6,766 nucleotides of DNA, taken from contig PLXF01000079.1 of the NCBI GenBank assembly GCA_003151315.1, positions 7,578-14,343 of the forward strand, read 5' to 3'. This DNA comes from Parachlamydiales bacterium (GTDB lineage: Bacteria > Chlamydiota > Chlamydiia > Chlamydiales > SM23-39). A program made the position numbers and the translations under genes. Below the pieces are notes generated by a model. It was not told the origin of the DNA. It saw only the letters and a list, made by a program, of their open reading frames with translations, and searched no databases. Of this stretch, positions 1-5,580 are shown piece after piece (position 1 is the first letter of the stretch; every line of letters starts with the position of its first letter).

Positions 1-1
1 A

Positions 2-58
2 ATCGCGGCAAGCTTTGTGAGGCGCGAGCTTTACAAATTTCCAAGATCGGACGACTAA
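2..58 (+). CDS. Possible C-terminal tail of an upstream gene (partial)
   Basis: An open frame enters from the left edge and ends at a TAA at 56-58, giving 18 residues that read IAASFVRRELYKFPRSDD. It is on the same strand as the T3SS genes and ends 59 bases before the chosen sctJ start. In Chlamydia trachomatis the gene before sctJ is, as I recall, lipA (lipoyl synthase). The FVR tripeptide vaguely recalls the LipA C-terminal VRSSY motif, but the rest does not fit, so I do not assign a product. The fragment is too short to exclude chance openness. Confidence 0.35.
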   Translation: MAASFVRRELYKFPRSDD

Positions 59-71
59 GTTTTTTCCCTGC

Positions 72-101
72 TTGCCAAACGATCGCTTTGAATGGTATAA
101 A
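72..101 (+). promoter_or_regulatory. Candidate sigma-70-type promoter for the T3SS operon
   Basis: TTGCCA at 72-77 and TATAAA at 96-101 are separated by 18 nt, a good match to a housekeeping -35/-10 pair (chlamydial sigma-66 uses similar sites). It lies between the upstream stop codon and sctJ, the only real gap before the tightly packed operon. Initiation about 7 nt past the -10 would give a very short leader for the start at 118 and about 20 nt for the alternative start at 130. This is motif inspection only. Confidence 0.35.
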
Positions 102-117
102 GGGAAATAGCATCCGG

Positions 118-1005
118 ATGTGGTTTTCTATGTTCAAGCACCTTCTCACTTTTTTTGTTCTTATTTTGTTGGCCAGTTGCTCTACCGACATGACGATTGT
201 CAACAATGTCGATGAGAGAGAAGCCAATGAAATCATCGTCTTCCTTGCGTCGAAAGGGATTGAAGCCCAAAAAGTGACCGCCGCCGCAACTGGCATTGGA
301 GCGCAGGGCCCCTCTAACCAGTTCAACATCGTCGTCCCCAACACTCGCATGACTGACGCGATGTCGATTTTAAACCGCTACGGTCTCCCCCGACCTAAAG
401 GGACGAGCCTATTAGAGATTTTTGCTAAATCGGGACTGATGTCGTCGGAAAGGGAAGAGACGATCCGCTATCAATCAGGACTTGCCGAAGAGCTTAAAGG
501 GACAATCCGGAAAATCGACGGCGTCGTTGATGCCGATGTCCAAATTTCCTTTCCCCCTTCTGAAACTACGCTAGCTCCTGGCGCTATTCTTCCCAAAACA
601 ACCTCCGCCGTCTACATCAAACTCCAAGGGGCTATGGAAGATCCCAATAGCCATATCGAAACGAAAATTAAACGCCTCCTCGCTGGCAGTGTCAGCGGCC
701 TCGATTTTGAAAACGTCTCGGTTATCACCGATCGTTCCCGCTTTACCGATATCACACTGGATATGGGCGGCCAGCCAATGGGAAAACATCAACCTCAAGC
801 TTATGTCAATATTTGGTCTATTGTGATGACCAAAGGATCTTTAGGCCGATTTCGCTTCATTTTCTTTTCTCTAATCCTCCTCCTCCTTCTGTTTGGCGGC
901 GCTCTTGGTTGGCTTGTATATAAATTCTATCCGCAGTTGGAGCTCCCCTTTAGAAAAAAAGCCAAAGTTCCACCAGAAAACAATGAACCCGAATTGAACC
1001 TCTGA
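118..1005 (+). CDS. sctJ: T3SS inner-membrane ring lipoprotein SctJ (YscJ/CdsJ family)
   Basis: SctJ builds the inner ring of the injectisome basal body, anchored on the periplasmic face of the inner membrane, and is related to flagellar FliF. The 295-residue protein starts with a lipoprotein signal peptide ending in lipobox LASC, with Cys21 as lipidated residue. The ring-building domains follow: VDEREANEIIVFLASKGIEA (about 31-50), LLEIFAKSGLMSS (98-110), the helix ETIRYQSGLAEELKGTIRKI (114-133) and the strand VVDADVQISFP (136-146). A C-terminal membrane helix spans about 247-269 and is followed by a basic, acidic-ended cytoplasmic tail. I chose ATG 118, with AAGGGA at 100-105 upstream at rather long spacing. 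ATG 130 is an equally reasonable start that keeps the lipobox. A TTG at 88 would add 10 residues but has no ribosome site. The stop overlaps the next start by one base (TGATG). Confidence 0.95.
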   Translation: MWFSMFKHLLTFFVLILLASCSTDMTIVNNVDEREANEIIVFLASKGIEAQKVTAAATGIGAQGPSNQFNIVVPNTRMTDAMSILNRYGLPRPKGTSLLEIFAKSGLMSSEREETIRYQSGLAEELKGTIRKIDGVVDADVQISFPPSETTLAPGAILPKTTSAVYIKLQGAMEDPNSHIETKIKRLLAGSVSGLDFENVSVITDRSRFTDITLDMGGQPMGKHQPQAYVNIWSIVMTKGSLGRFRFIFFSLILLLLLFGGALGWLVYKFYPQLELPFRKKAKVPPENNEPELNL

Positions 1006-1856
1006 TGCGATCTCCAAGCGAGATGGTCCTACAGTCTTTTTTGAGCCGCTGTTCCCCAGAAAAGCGAAAAAGGCTCGCGCATTTTCTGCCCGAAGAAGAG
1101 AGAGAACGGCTCGAAAAGACCATCCCTTTGGCTCACGAAATAAGTGCAGAAGAGTTCACCAATCACGCCATTTTAGAACATGTCCATTGGTCTTGGTTTA
1201 TCCCGACCCTAAAAAGCTATACGCCCAAAGAACAAAAGCTCTTCCTCGTCGCGCTCAGCCCTACTACGGCAGCGAGTTTGGGAAATGCGCTAGATCTCAA
1301 CCCCCCTTTTCCCGAGATCACAGAAACGGCCCGTGCCTATTTACGCCAAATTCTCCAAACGAGCCTTGTTACAGCCAAAGACCGTTTGCTGCCGCTACCC
1401 TATCTTCCTCCATCGCCTCTCAATGCGCTACTGAGCATGTCTAAAAAAGAGCTGACCCATTTAATCGATCTCCTCTCCCTTTTTGATTTAGCCGGAGAAT
1501 TGCGCCAAATTGTAGAGACAAAAATCCTGAAGAAAATCTACAGTTTCCTTAATGACGAAGAGCGCAGATACTTAAAACAGGTCTCGTCTCACAAAGATCC
1601 CCTATCGACACCCCGATTAAATCTTGAGAGATGGGATGGGACCGAAGATTCTCTGCGTCTGATGCTCCACAGAAGGGGTTTGAATAGACTTGCCGTCGCC
1701 CTTTCCGGACAAGATCCCGATCTGGTTTGGTATGTGTGCCACCAGCTCGACATAGGACGGGGCAATACCCTATTCCACTCTCTTTCGAAAGAGGCGCCTT
1801 TGGCGCTTACTGACGGAGTGGTCAAGCAAATAGAAGAACTGATTCGAGGATTATGA
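1005..1856 (+). CDS. SctK-position protein, probable T3SS sorting-platform component
   Basis: This 283-residue soluble protein has no signal peptide or membrane segment. Its place between sctJ and sctL matches the uncharacterised chlamydial protein CT560 and the sctK (yscK) slot of other T3SS operons. SctK links the cytoplasmic SctQ-SctL-SctN platform to the membrane ring. The N-terminus is charged and helical (SPEKRKRLAHFLPEEERERL). An aromatic patch HVHWSWFIPTLKSY lies at about 59-72, a Leu-rich helical middle at about 142-192, and a C-terminal block (about 208-283) with SLRLMLHRRGLNRLAVALS and WYVCHQLDIGRGNTL. The layout of short helices is faintly like the flagellar switch protein FliG, but I cannot prove homology by eye. 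It starts one base inside the sctJ stop and ends in an ATGA overlap with sctL, so translation is probably coupled on both sides. The role is inferred mainly from position. Confidence 0.7.
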   Translation: MRSPSEMVLQSFLSRCSPEKRKRLAHFLPEEERERLEKTIPLAHEISAEEFTNHAILEHVHWSWFIPTLKSYTPKEQKLFLVALSPTTAASLGNALDLNPPFPEITETARAYLRQILQTSLVTAKDRLLPLPYLPPSPLNALLSMSKKELTHLIDLLSLFDLAGELRQIVETKILKKIYSFLNDEERRYLKQVSSHKDPLSTPRLNLERWDGTEDSLRLMLHRRGLNRLAVALSGQDPDLVWYVCHQLDIGRGNTLFHSLSKEAPLALTDGVVKQIEELIRGL

Positions 1857-2479
1857 CTAAATTTTTCTCTCTGATCTCGGGCCAGGAGGTGCGGATTGCA
1901 CCAGGTGAAAAAATCATCCCCGCTAAGGAATTTTCTACCCTCTCTACGGCCAGCGCTCTCTTAAAAACCGCGAAGAAAGAAATTGAAGAATGTAAAGATG
2001 AGGCGGCAATAGAGGCAGAAAAAGCCAAAGAAGAGGCCTATAAAAAGGGATTTCAAGAGGGGCTCGTCTCGTTAAATAAGCATATCCTCTCTCTCGATGA
2101 ACAACTCAAGAGCGTGCGCACCGAAATCCAACAAAAAATCCTTCCCCTTGCACTTTCGGCTGCGAAAAAATTAATCGGCGAAGAGCTCAAGCTCCATCCC
2201 GACAGAGTAGTCGACATTGTGATCCAATCGCTCAAGCCGGTCACGCAGCACCGGAAAATTATCATCTATGTAAATAGACACGATCTGGAACGATTGGAAA
2301 AAAGCAAATCGAAGATTAAAAAGATCTTCGAACACCTAGACAACCTCTCCATTCAAGAGAGGGACGACATCGAACCGGGCGGATGCATTATCCAAACCGA
2401 AGCGGGCATCATCAATGCCCAGCTCGAAAACCAGTGGCTGGCTCTCGAATCGGCCTTTGCAACCTTCATGAAAAAATAA
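1853..2479 (+). CDS. sctL: T3SS stator / ATPase regulator SctL (YscL/CdsL, FliH-like)
   Basis: SctL is a cytoplasmic peripheral-stalk protein that binds the T3SS ATPase SctN, restrains its activity and tethers it to SctQ. The 208-residue product has the family plan: a short N-terminal segment, a long charged coiled coil rich in Ala, Glu and Lys at about 33-70 that includes the typical YKKGFQEGL turn, and a C-terminal FliH/V-ATPase-E-like domain. That domain contains LALSAAKKLIGEEL, the segment VVDIVIQSLKPV, the strand IIIYVNRHDLERL, and IEPGGCIIQTEAGIINAQLE followed by a final amphipathic helix. Its ATG overlaps the preceding stop (ATGA). A GAGGA at 1846-1850 is only 2 nt away, too close for a normal ribosome site, so coupling is likely. 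Length and motif order agree with chlamydial CdsL. Confidence 0.93.
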   Translation: MTKFFSLISGQEVRIAPGEKIIPAKEFSTLSTASALLKTAKKEIEECKDEAAIEAEKAKEEAYKKGFQEGLVSLNKHILSLDEQLKSVRTEIQQKILPLALSAAKKLIGEELKLHPDRVVDIVIQSLKPVTQHRKIIIYVNRHDLERLEKSKSKIKKIFEHLDNLSIQERDDIEPGGCIIQTEAGIINAQLENQWLALESAFATFMKK

Positions 2480-3288
2480 TGATTAAATTCCTCCTAGCAC
2501 TGCTCCTCTTCTCCTCCCCCTTACTGGCCGAGAGTGCCGCCCCAGCAGCTGCCGATCAATCGTTCGCCGCCGCTCTATCTCAGGGAGCTAAGCTGGCCGC
2601 TGATGGCGATGAAGGGAAAGTCAACCCCTCGCTGACGACGAAACTGGCCGTTTTGGCAGGACTCGCCCTTTTGCCCTTTGCTGTAATGCTCCTCACCTCG
2701 TTCATGAAAATCGTGATTGTCCTCTCCCTTTTACGCCAAGCCCTCGGTGTACAGCAGACTCCTCCCAACCAGGTACTTAACGGAATCGCCCTTCTTATGA
2801 CTATTTACGTGATGTTTCCCACGGGTCTTGCTATGTACACAGCGGCCCAAGACGTCATTAAAAGCAGCGGCTCCATCCCTGTCCTTTCAGGCGAGGCGGC
2901 CTTTTTTGTCGTCAATGTGATCGATAAAGCAAAAGAGCCTTTGAAGGGTTTTTTGCAGCGCAATTGCAGCACAAAACATGTCCGCAGTTTTTACGACCTA
3001 GGTCAAAAGATTTTTCCTGAGCCTTATAAAACGGCTCTAAAAACGAACGACATGATTATTCTCGTCCCCTCATTCATCACAAGTCAGCTCAAGTCGGCCT
3101 TTGAGGTAGGGGTTTTGATCTACCTCCCCTTTTTCGTGATCGACCTTGTCGTGTCTAATATTTTGCTCGCGATGGGTATGATGATGCTCTCCCCCCTCAC
3201 GATCGCGCTCCCCATCAAGCTCCTCCTCCTCGTAATGATCGACGGTTGGACGGTCCTTGTGCAAGGGCTCGCTATGTCGTTTAAGTAG
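2479..3288 (+). CDS. sctR: T3SS export-gate protein SctR (YscR/FliP family)
   Basis: SctR forms the pentameric core of the SctRST export gate in the inner membrane. The start is the ATG in the TAATG overlap with the sctL stop. A longer frame from 2383 would put a polar 32-residue stretch ahead of a clear signal peptide and is rejected. The 269-residue product begins with MIKFLLALLLFSSPLLA and a likely cleavage after Ala17, as in FliP and chlamydial SctR. An Ala-rich linker follows, then the family signature LLTSFMKIVIVLSLLRQALG with QQTPPNQVLNGIALLMT (about 71-108). A periplasmic segment (about 120-185) precedes the second block VPSFITSQLKSAFEVG and the final membrane helices with MGMMMLSPLTIALPIKLLL. 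The roughly 50-residue N-terminal extension makes it longer than the approximately 217-residue YscR type, as I recall for chlamydiae. Confidence 0.97.
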   Translation: MIKFLLALLLFSSPLLAESAAPAAADQSFAAALSQGAKLAADGDEGKVNPSLTTKLAVLAGLALLPFAVMLLTSFMKIVIVLSLLRQALGVQQTPPNQVLNGIALLMTIYVMFPTGLAMYTAAQDVIKSSGSIPVLSGEAAFFVVNVIDKAKEPLKGFLQRNCSTKHVRSFYDLGQKIFPEPYKTALKTNDMIILVPSFITSQLKSAFEVGVLIYLPFFVIDLVVSNILLAMGMMMLSPLTIALPIKLLLLVMIDGWTVLVQGLAMSFK

Positions 3289-3296
3289 GAAATCGG

Positions 3297-3569
3297 ATGT
3301 TCAGTAACGAAATTTATCAGCTCTCATACCAAGCGCTCATGTTGATCCTTATCCTTTCAGGGCCCCCTATCCTGATTAGCATGGTGTTAGGTCTCATTGT
3401 CGCCGTTTTCCAAGCAGCCACGCAGATCCAAGAGCAGACGCTCTCTTTTACCGTGAAGCTGTTTGCTGTGATTTTCACTGTAATTATTATGGGGGGATGG
3501 CTCGGCGCCCAAGTGATGCAATTCACCATGATCATTTTCAACGGAATTCCCAAGTGGAGCTCGATGTGA
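3297..3569 (+). CDS. sctS: T3SS export-gate protein SctS (YscS/FliQ family)
   Basis: SctS is a small inner-membrane protein, with four copies wrapping the SctR/T core of the export gate. The 90-residue length is usual for the family. Two hydrophobic hairpin helices are evident (about 13-38 and 49-76). Between them lies the conserved loop FQAATQIQEQTLSFTVKL, with the Gln/Glu-rich TQIQEQTLSF motif shared with FliQ. AGGA at 3287-3290, overlapping the sctR stop, gives a ribosome site 6 nt before the ATG, the best one in this operon. This fits the 8-nt gap here, where the other genes overlap. The next gene begins 4 nt after the stop. Confidence 0.96.
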   Translation: MFSNEIYQLSYQALMLILILSGPPILISMVLGLIVAVFQAATQIQEQTLSFTVKLFAVIFTVIIMGGWLGAQVMQFTMIIFNGIPKWSSM

Positions 3570-3573
3570 AAGC

Positions 3574-4440
3574 ATGGATACAATCCTTTCGACCGATTCC
3601 TATCTCGAACTGCTCCTTTCGCTGCCGAACTTAAAGCCTGCCTCCGTCCTTTCGATCTTTTTCCTTACCCTCGCCCGTATTCTCCCTATCATGGCGATTA
3701 CTCCCTTCCTTGGGGCCAAAAATATCCCGATGGCGATCCGGATTATGTTCAGCATTTCTCTCGTCGCTATATTTCTTCCCCAAAATCTTCTGATGATCCA
3801 CCAAGAAATCCCCTTTGAGGTCCCCTGGATTGGCCTCATGCTCAAAGAGCTCGCGATCGGTTTTGTGATCGGCTTTTTAGCCTCGGCCCCTTTTTTCTTA
3901 GTGCAGATGGCGGGAAGCTTAATCGACCATTCGCGCGGCTCCTCTGCTCTCCAAGTAAACGACCCCACGACTCAGAGCCAGACGGGACCGATCGGTATTT
4001 TATTCAACTACGTCCTTCTGGCGCTCTTCTTTAGCCTCGGAGGCCCCTTTTTTTTCTTCAACGGCTTAGCCCAATCTTATACCCTAATCCCTGTCGATCA
4101 GGGATTCAATGTCCTCCTTTTCTCTGCTAGGGGTCCCTATTGGAAATACGTCTCCCATATTTTAGCCTCTATTTTCAATCTTTGCGTCCAGATCGCCGCC
4201 CCATCGCTCATCGGCATTCTCCTCACCGACCTATTCCTAGGGATCGCCAATCGCCTGGCCCCTCAAGTGCAGATCGTCTTTCTCGGCATCTCCCTCAAGT
4301 CGTGGGTCGGCATTGCCCTCCTTACGGCCGCCTGGAGCCTGATCATCACCGTCATGGGCAAAGAGTCGATCCAATGGATCAAGTCGCTCAATCAGTTTAT
4401 CCAGCAGGTCGGATACAATTTCGGTTCTCCTAAGTCGTGA
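3574..4440 (+). CDS. sctT: T3SS export-gate protein SctT (YscT/FliR family)
   Basis: SctT is the single-copy inner-membrane subunit that completes the SctR5-S4-T1 export gate. The 288-residue protein is almost entirely membrane helices. Recognisable family blocks are LARILPIMAITPFLGAKNIP (33-52), the segment LMLKELAIGFVIGFLASAPFF, AGSLIDHSRGSS followed by DPTTQSQTGPIGILF, and near the end AAPSLIGILLTDLFLGIANR with APQVQIVFLGISLKSWVG. Its length agrees with the chlamydial homologue. It starts 4 nt after sctS with only a weak upstream purine run (GTGAAAG at 3566-3572). Its stop is overlapped by the GTG start of aroB (GTGA), so the secretion block and aroB share a transcript. Confidence 0.96.
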   Translation: MDTILSTDSYLELLLSLPNLKPASVLSIFFLTLARILPIMAITPFLGAKNIPMAIRIMFSISLVAIFLPQNLLMIHQEIPFEVPWIGLMLKELAIGFVIGFLASAPFFLVQMAGSLIDHSRGSSALQVNDPTTQSQTGPIGILFNYVLLALFFSLGGPFFFFNGLAQSYTLIPVDQGFNVLLFSARGPYWKYVSHILASIFNLCVQIAAPSLIGILLTDLFLGIANRLAPQVQIVFLGISLKSWVGIALLTAAWSLIITVMGKESIQWIKSLNQFIQQVGYNFGSPKS

Positions 4441-5462
4441 TATCTAAGATCGAAATCGGCGCCCAGTCTCTAGACATTTTGCTCGCAGAAAAGCGCCCCA
4501 TCGCCTTAGTGGCAGATAAAGGGGTCGAAACGGTTGCGCGTTACTGGGCCGAAAAACTTCAGGGACAACTGTTTCTCCTTCCTGGCGGTGAGAAGATCAA
4601 AACCCGTAAAACCAAAGAGCAATTGGAAGAGGCCCTCTTCCACAACCGTTTTGGCCGAGATACGCTTCTCGTTGCCATGGGCGGCGGCGCTCTTCTGGAT
4701 TTAGCGGGATTTGTAGCCGCAACCTATTTGCGAGGGATCTCCACGATTTACATCCCCACGACTCTTTTAGCTATGGTTGACGCCTCAATTGGCGGCAAAA
4801 CGGGAATCAATACTAAAGAGGGGAAAAATCTGCTGGGAACGATCTCCCACCCTGAAGCTATATTGATCGATCCCCTCTTTTTAGAGACGCTCCCTAAAGC
4901 AGAATATGCCAATGGGATCGCTGAGATGCTAAAATTAGGGCTAGTGTGGGACAAAACTATTTGGGAGCGGCTCATTCGTGGGGAAAGAGGAGAAGAGCTT
5001 ATTGGGGCGTGCGTTGCCGGGAAATGTGCCGTTGTAGAAAAAGATCCCCAGGAAAAGGGGCTCCGAAGGATCCTCAATTTCGGGCACACGATCGGCCATG
5101 CTCTAGAATGGCAATCGGGATACTCAATGGCTCATGGAAGAGCTGTAGCGCTCGGCTGTGTTGTGGAAAGTAGACTTAGCGCGGAATTGGGATATTTGAA
5201 TCCTCTAGATGCAGACGCTATTTCCGAGGGGTTTGCGAGTCTGGGATTTGCCTTGAAGCTTCCTTCTATTAGGCCTTTCTTTTGGGATGCGTTATCTCTC
5301 GACAAAAAAGGGGTGGGAAAAAAAGAGCGATACGTCCTTATCGATCAGATTGGCCATGCATTGCCCTTCGAGGGAGCTTTCTGCACTCCTATTCCGAAAG
5401 AGGTTGTGCAAAGGGCTCTATCGGATGCAATAGCGTTGTTGCATAATTCGTTTTTTGTATAA
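4437..5462 (+). CDS. aroB: 3-dehydroquinate synthase AroB
   Basis: AroB converts DAHP to 3-dehydroquinate, the second step of the shikimate pathway, in the cytoplasm using NAD and a divalent metal. The 341-residue product has the NAD-binding block MGGGALLDLAGFVAATYLRG (81-100), PTTLLAMVDASIGGKTGIN (107-125) with Lys121, and the three metal ligands expected for the family: Glu163 in NGIAEMLKLG, His217 in NFGHTIGHALE and His233 in MAHGRAVALG. The late DKKGVGKKERYVLI segment (289-303) is also present. The GTG start overlaps the sctT stop by 4 nt and has no clear ribosome site, which suggests coupling. Residues 333-341 (ALLHNSFFV) and the stop are encoded by the inserted element at 5432-5611. The catalytic core ends before that, so the enzyme should be functional. 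In Chlamydia trachomatis aroB lies in an aro gene cluster, so this location is unusual. Confidence 0.97.
   Translation: MISKIEIGAQSLDILLAEKRPIALVADKGVETVARYWAEKLQGQLFLLPGGEKIKTRKTKEQLEEALFHNRFGRDTLLVAMGGGALLDLAGFVAATYLRGISTIYIPTTLLAMVDASIGGKTGINTKEGKNLLGTISHPEAILIDPLFLETLPKAEYANGIAEMLKLGLVWDKTIWERLIRGERGEELIGACVAGKCAVVEKDPQEKGLRRILNFGHTIGHALEWQSGYSMAHGRAVALGCVVESRLSAELGYLNPLDADAISEGFASLGFALKLPSIRPFFWDALSLDKKGVGKKERYVLIDQIGHALPFEGAFCTPIPKEVVQRALSDAIALLHNSFFV
5423..5431. repeat. Left 9-bp direct repeat (candidate target-site duplication)
   Basis: GGATGCAAT lies immediately outside the left end of the 180-bp element and matches GGATGGAAT at 5612-5620 in 8 of 9 bases, in the same orientation. 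Nine bases is the duplication length I associate with the IS903 group. The left copy falls within the last codons of aroB. Confidence 0.65.
5433..5449 (+). repeat. Left terminal inverted repeat (17 bp)
   Basis: GCGTTGTTGCATAATTC pairs perfectly with 5594-5610. Read in the aroB frame it encodes ALLHN plus the first bases of Ser. Confidence 0.8.
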
Positions 5463-5482
5463 CAGCCTCATTATCAGTATTT

Positions 5483-5556
5483 ACCACAGAGAGCACAGAG
5501 CTCACAGAGGCGCGAAAACGCGCATTTTTATGCTTTTTCTCTGCGTGCTCTGTGGT
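5483..5556. repeat. Inner palindrome of 9-nt CACAGAG repeats
   Basis: Three head-to-tail 9-mers of form NNCACAGAG occupy 5483-5491, 5492-5500 and 5501-5509. On the other strand, 5548-5556 gives an identical ACCACAGAG and 5539-5547 a degenerate copy (CACGCAGAG). The outer 9 bp pair perfectly (5483-5491 with 5548-5556), and 15 of 18 bases pair over the longer arms. From memory, ACCACAGAG-type palindromes recur between genes in many unrelated bacteria. I do not know their function. Confidence 0.75.
5510..5529 (+). terminator. Candidate rho-independent terminator after aroB
   Basis: GCGCG at 5510-5514 and CGCGC at 5519-5523 form a perfect 5-bp stem around an AAAA loop. The stem is followed by ATTTTT. 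It sits 48 nt past the aroB stop at the tip of the larger CACAGAG palindrome, so it could end the T3SS-aroB transcript. The stem is short and the T-run modest. On the minus strand it lacks a T-run and would not obviously stop the convergent gene. Confidence 0.4.
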
Positions 5557-5580
5557 TGTAATTTTTTCATGGTCAGCAAC

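Noticed and set aside
10..65. Possible terminator before sctJ (AAGCT/AGCTT pairing and a T-run at 60-65)
   Set aside because: The stem is only 5 bp, lies within the upstream frame, and is separated from the T-run by nearly 30 bases.
88..117. TTG start for SctJ at 88
   Set aside because: It has no ribosome site, lies in the candidate promoter region, and puts a polar stretch before the lipoprotein signal.
2383..2478. 32-residue N-terminal extension of SctR from an upstream ATG
   Set aside because: It lies wholly inside sctL, is polar, and would bury a clear signal peptide that starts at the ATG in the TAATG overlap.
3600..3968. 122-codon minus-strand open frame inside sctT
   Set aside because: It is opposite a clearly conserved SctT coding region, is Arg-rich in the manner of an antisense shadow, and has no recognisable domain.
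5483..5556. CRISPR-like array from the phased 9-nt repeats
   Set aside because: The repeats are too short, have no spacers, and are arranged as a palindrome rather than a one-way array.
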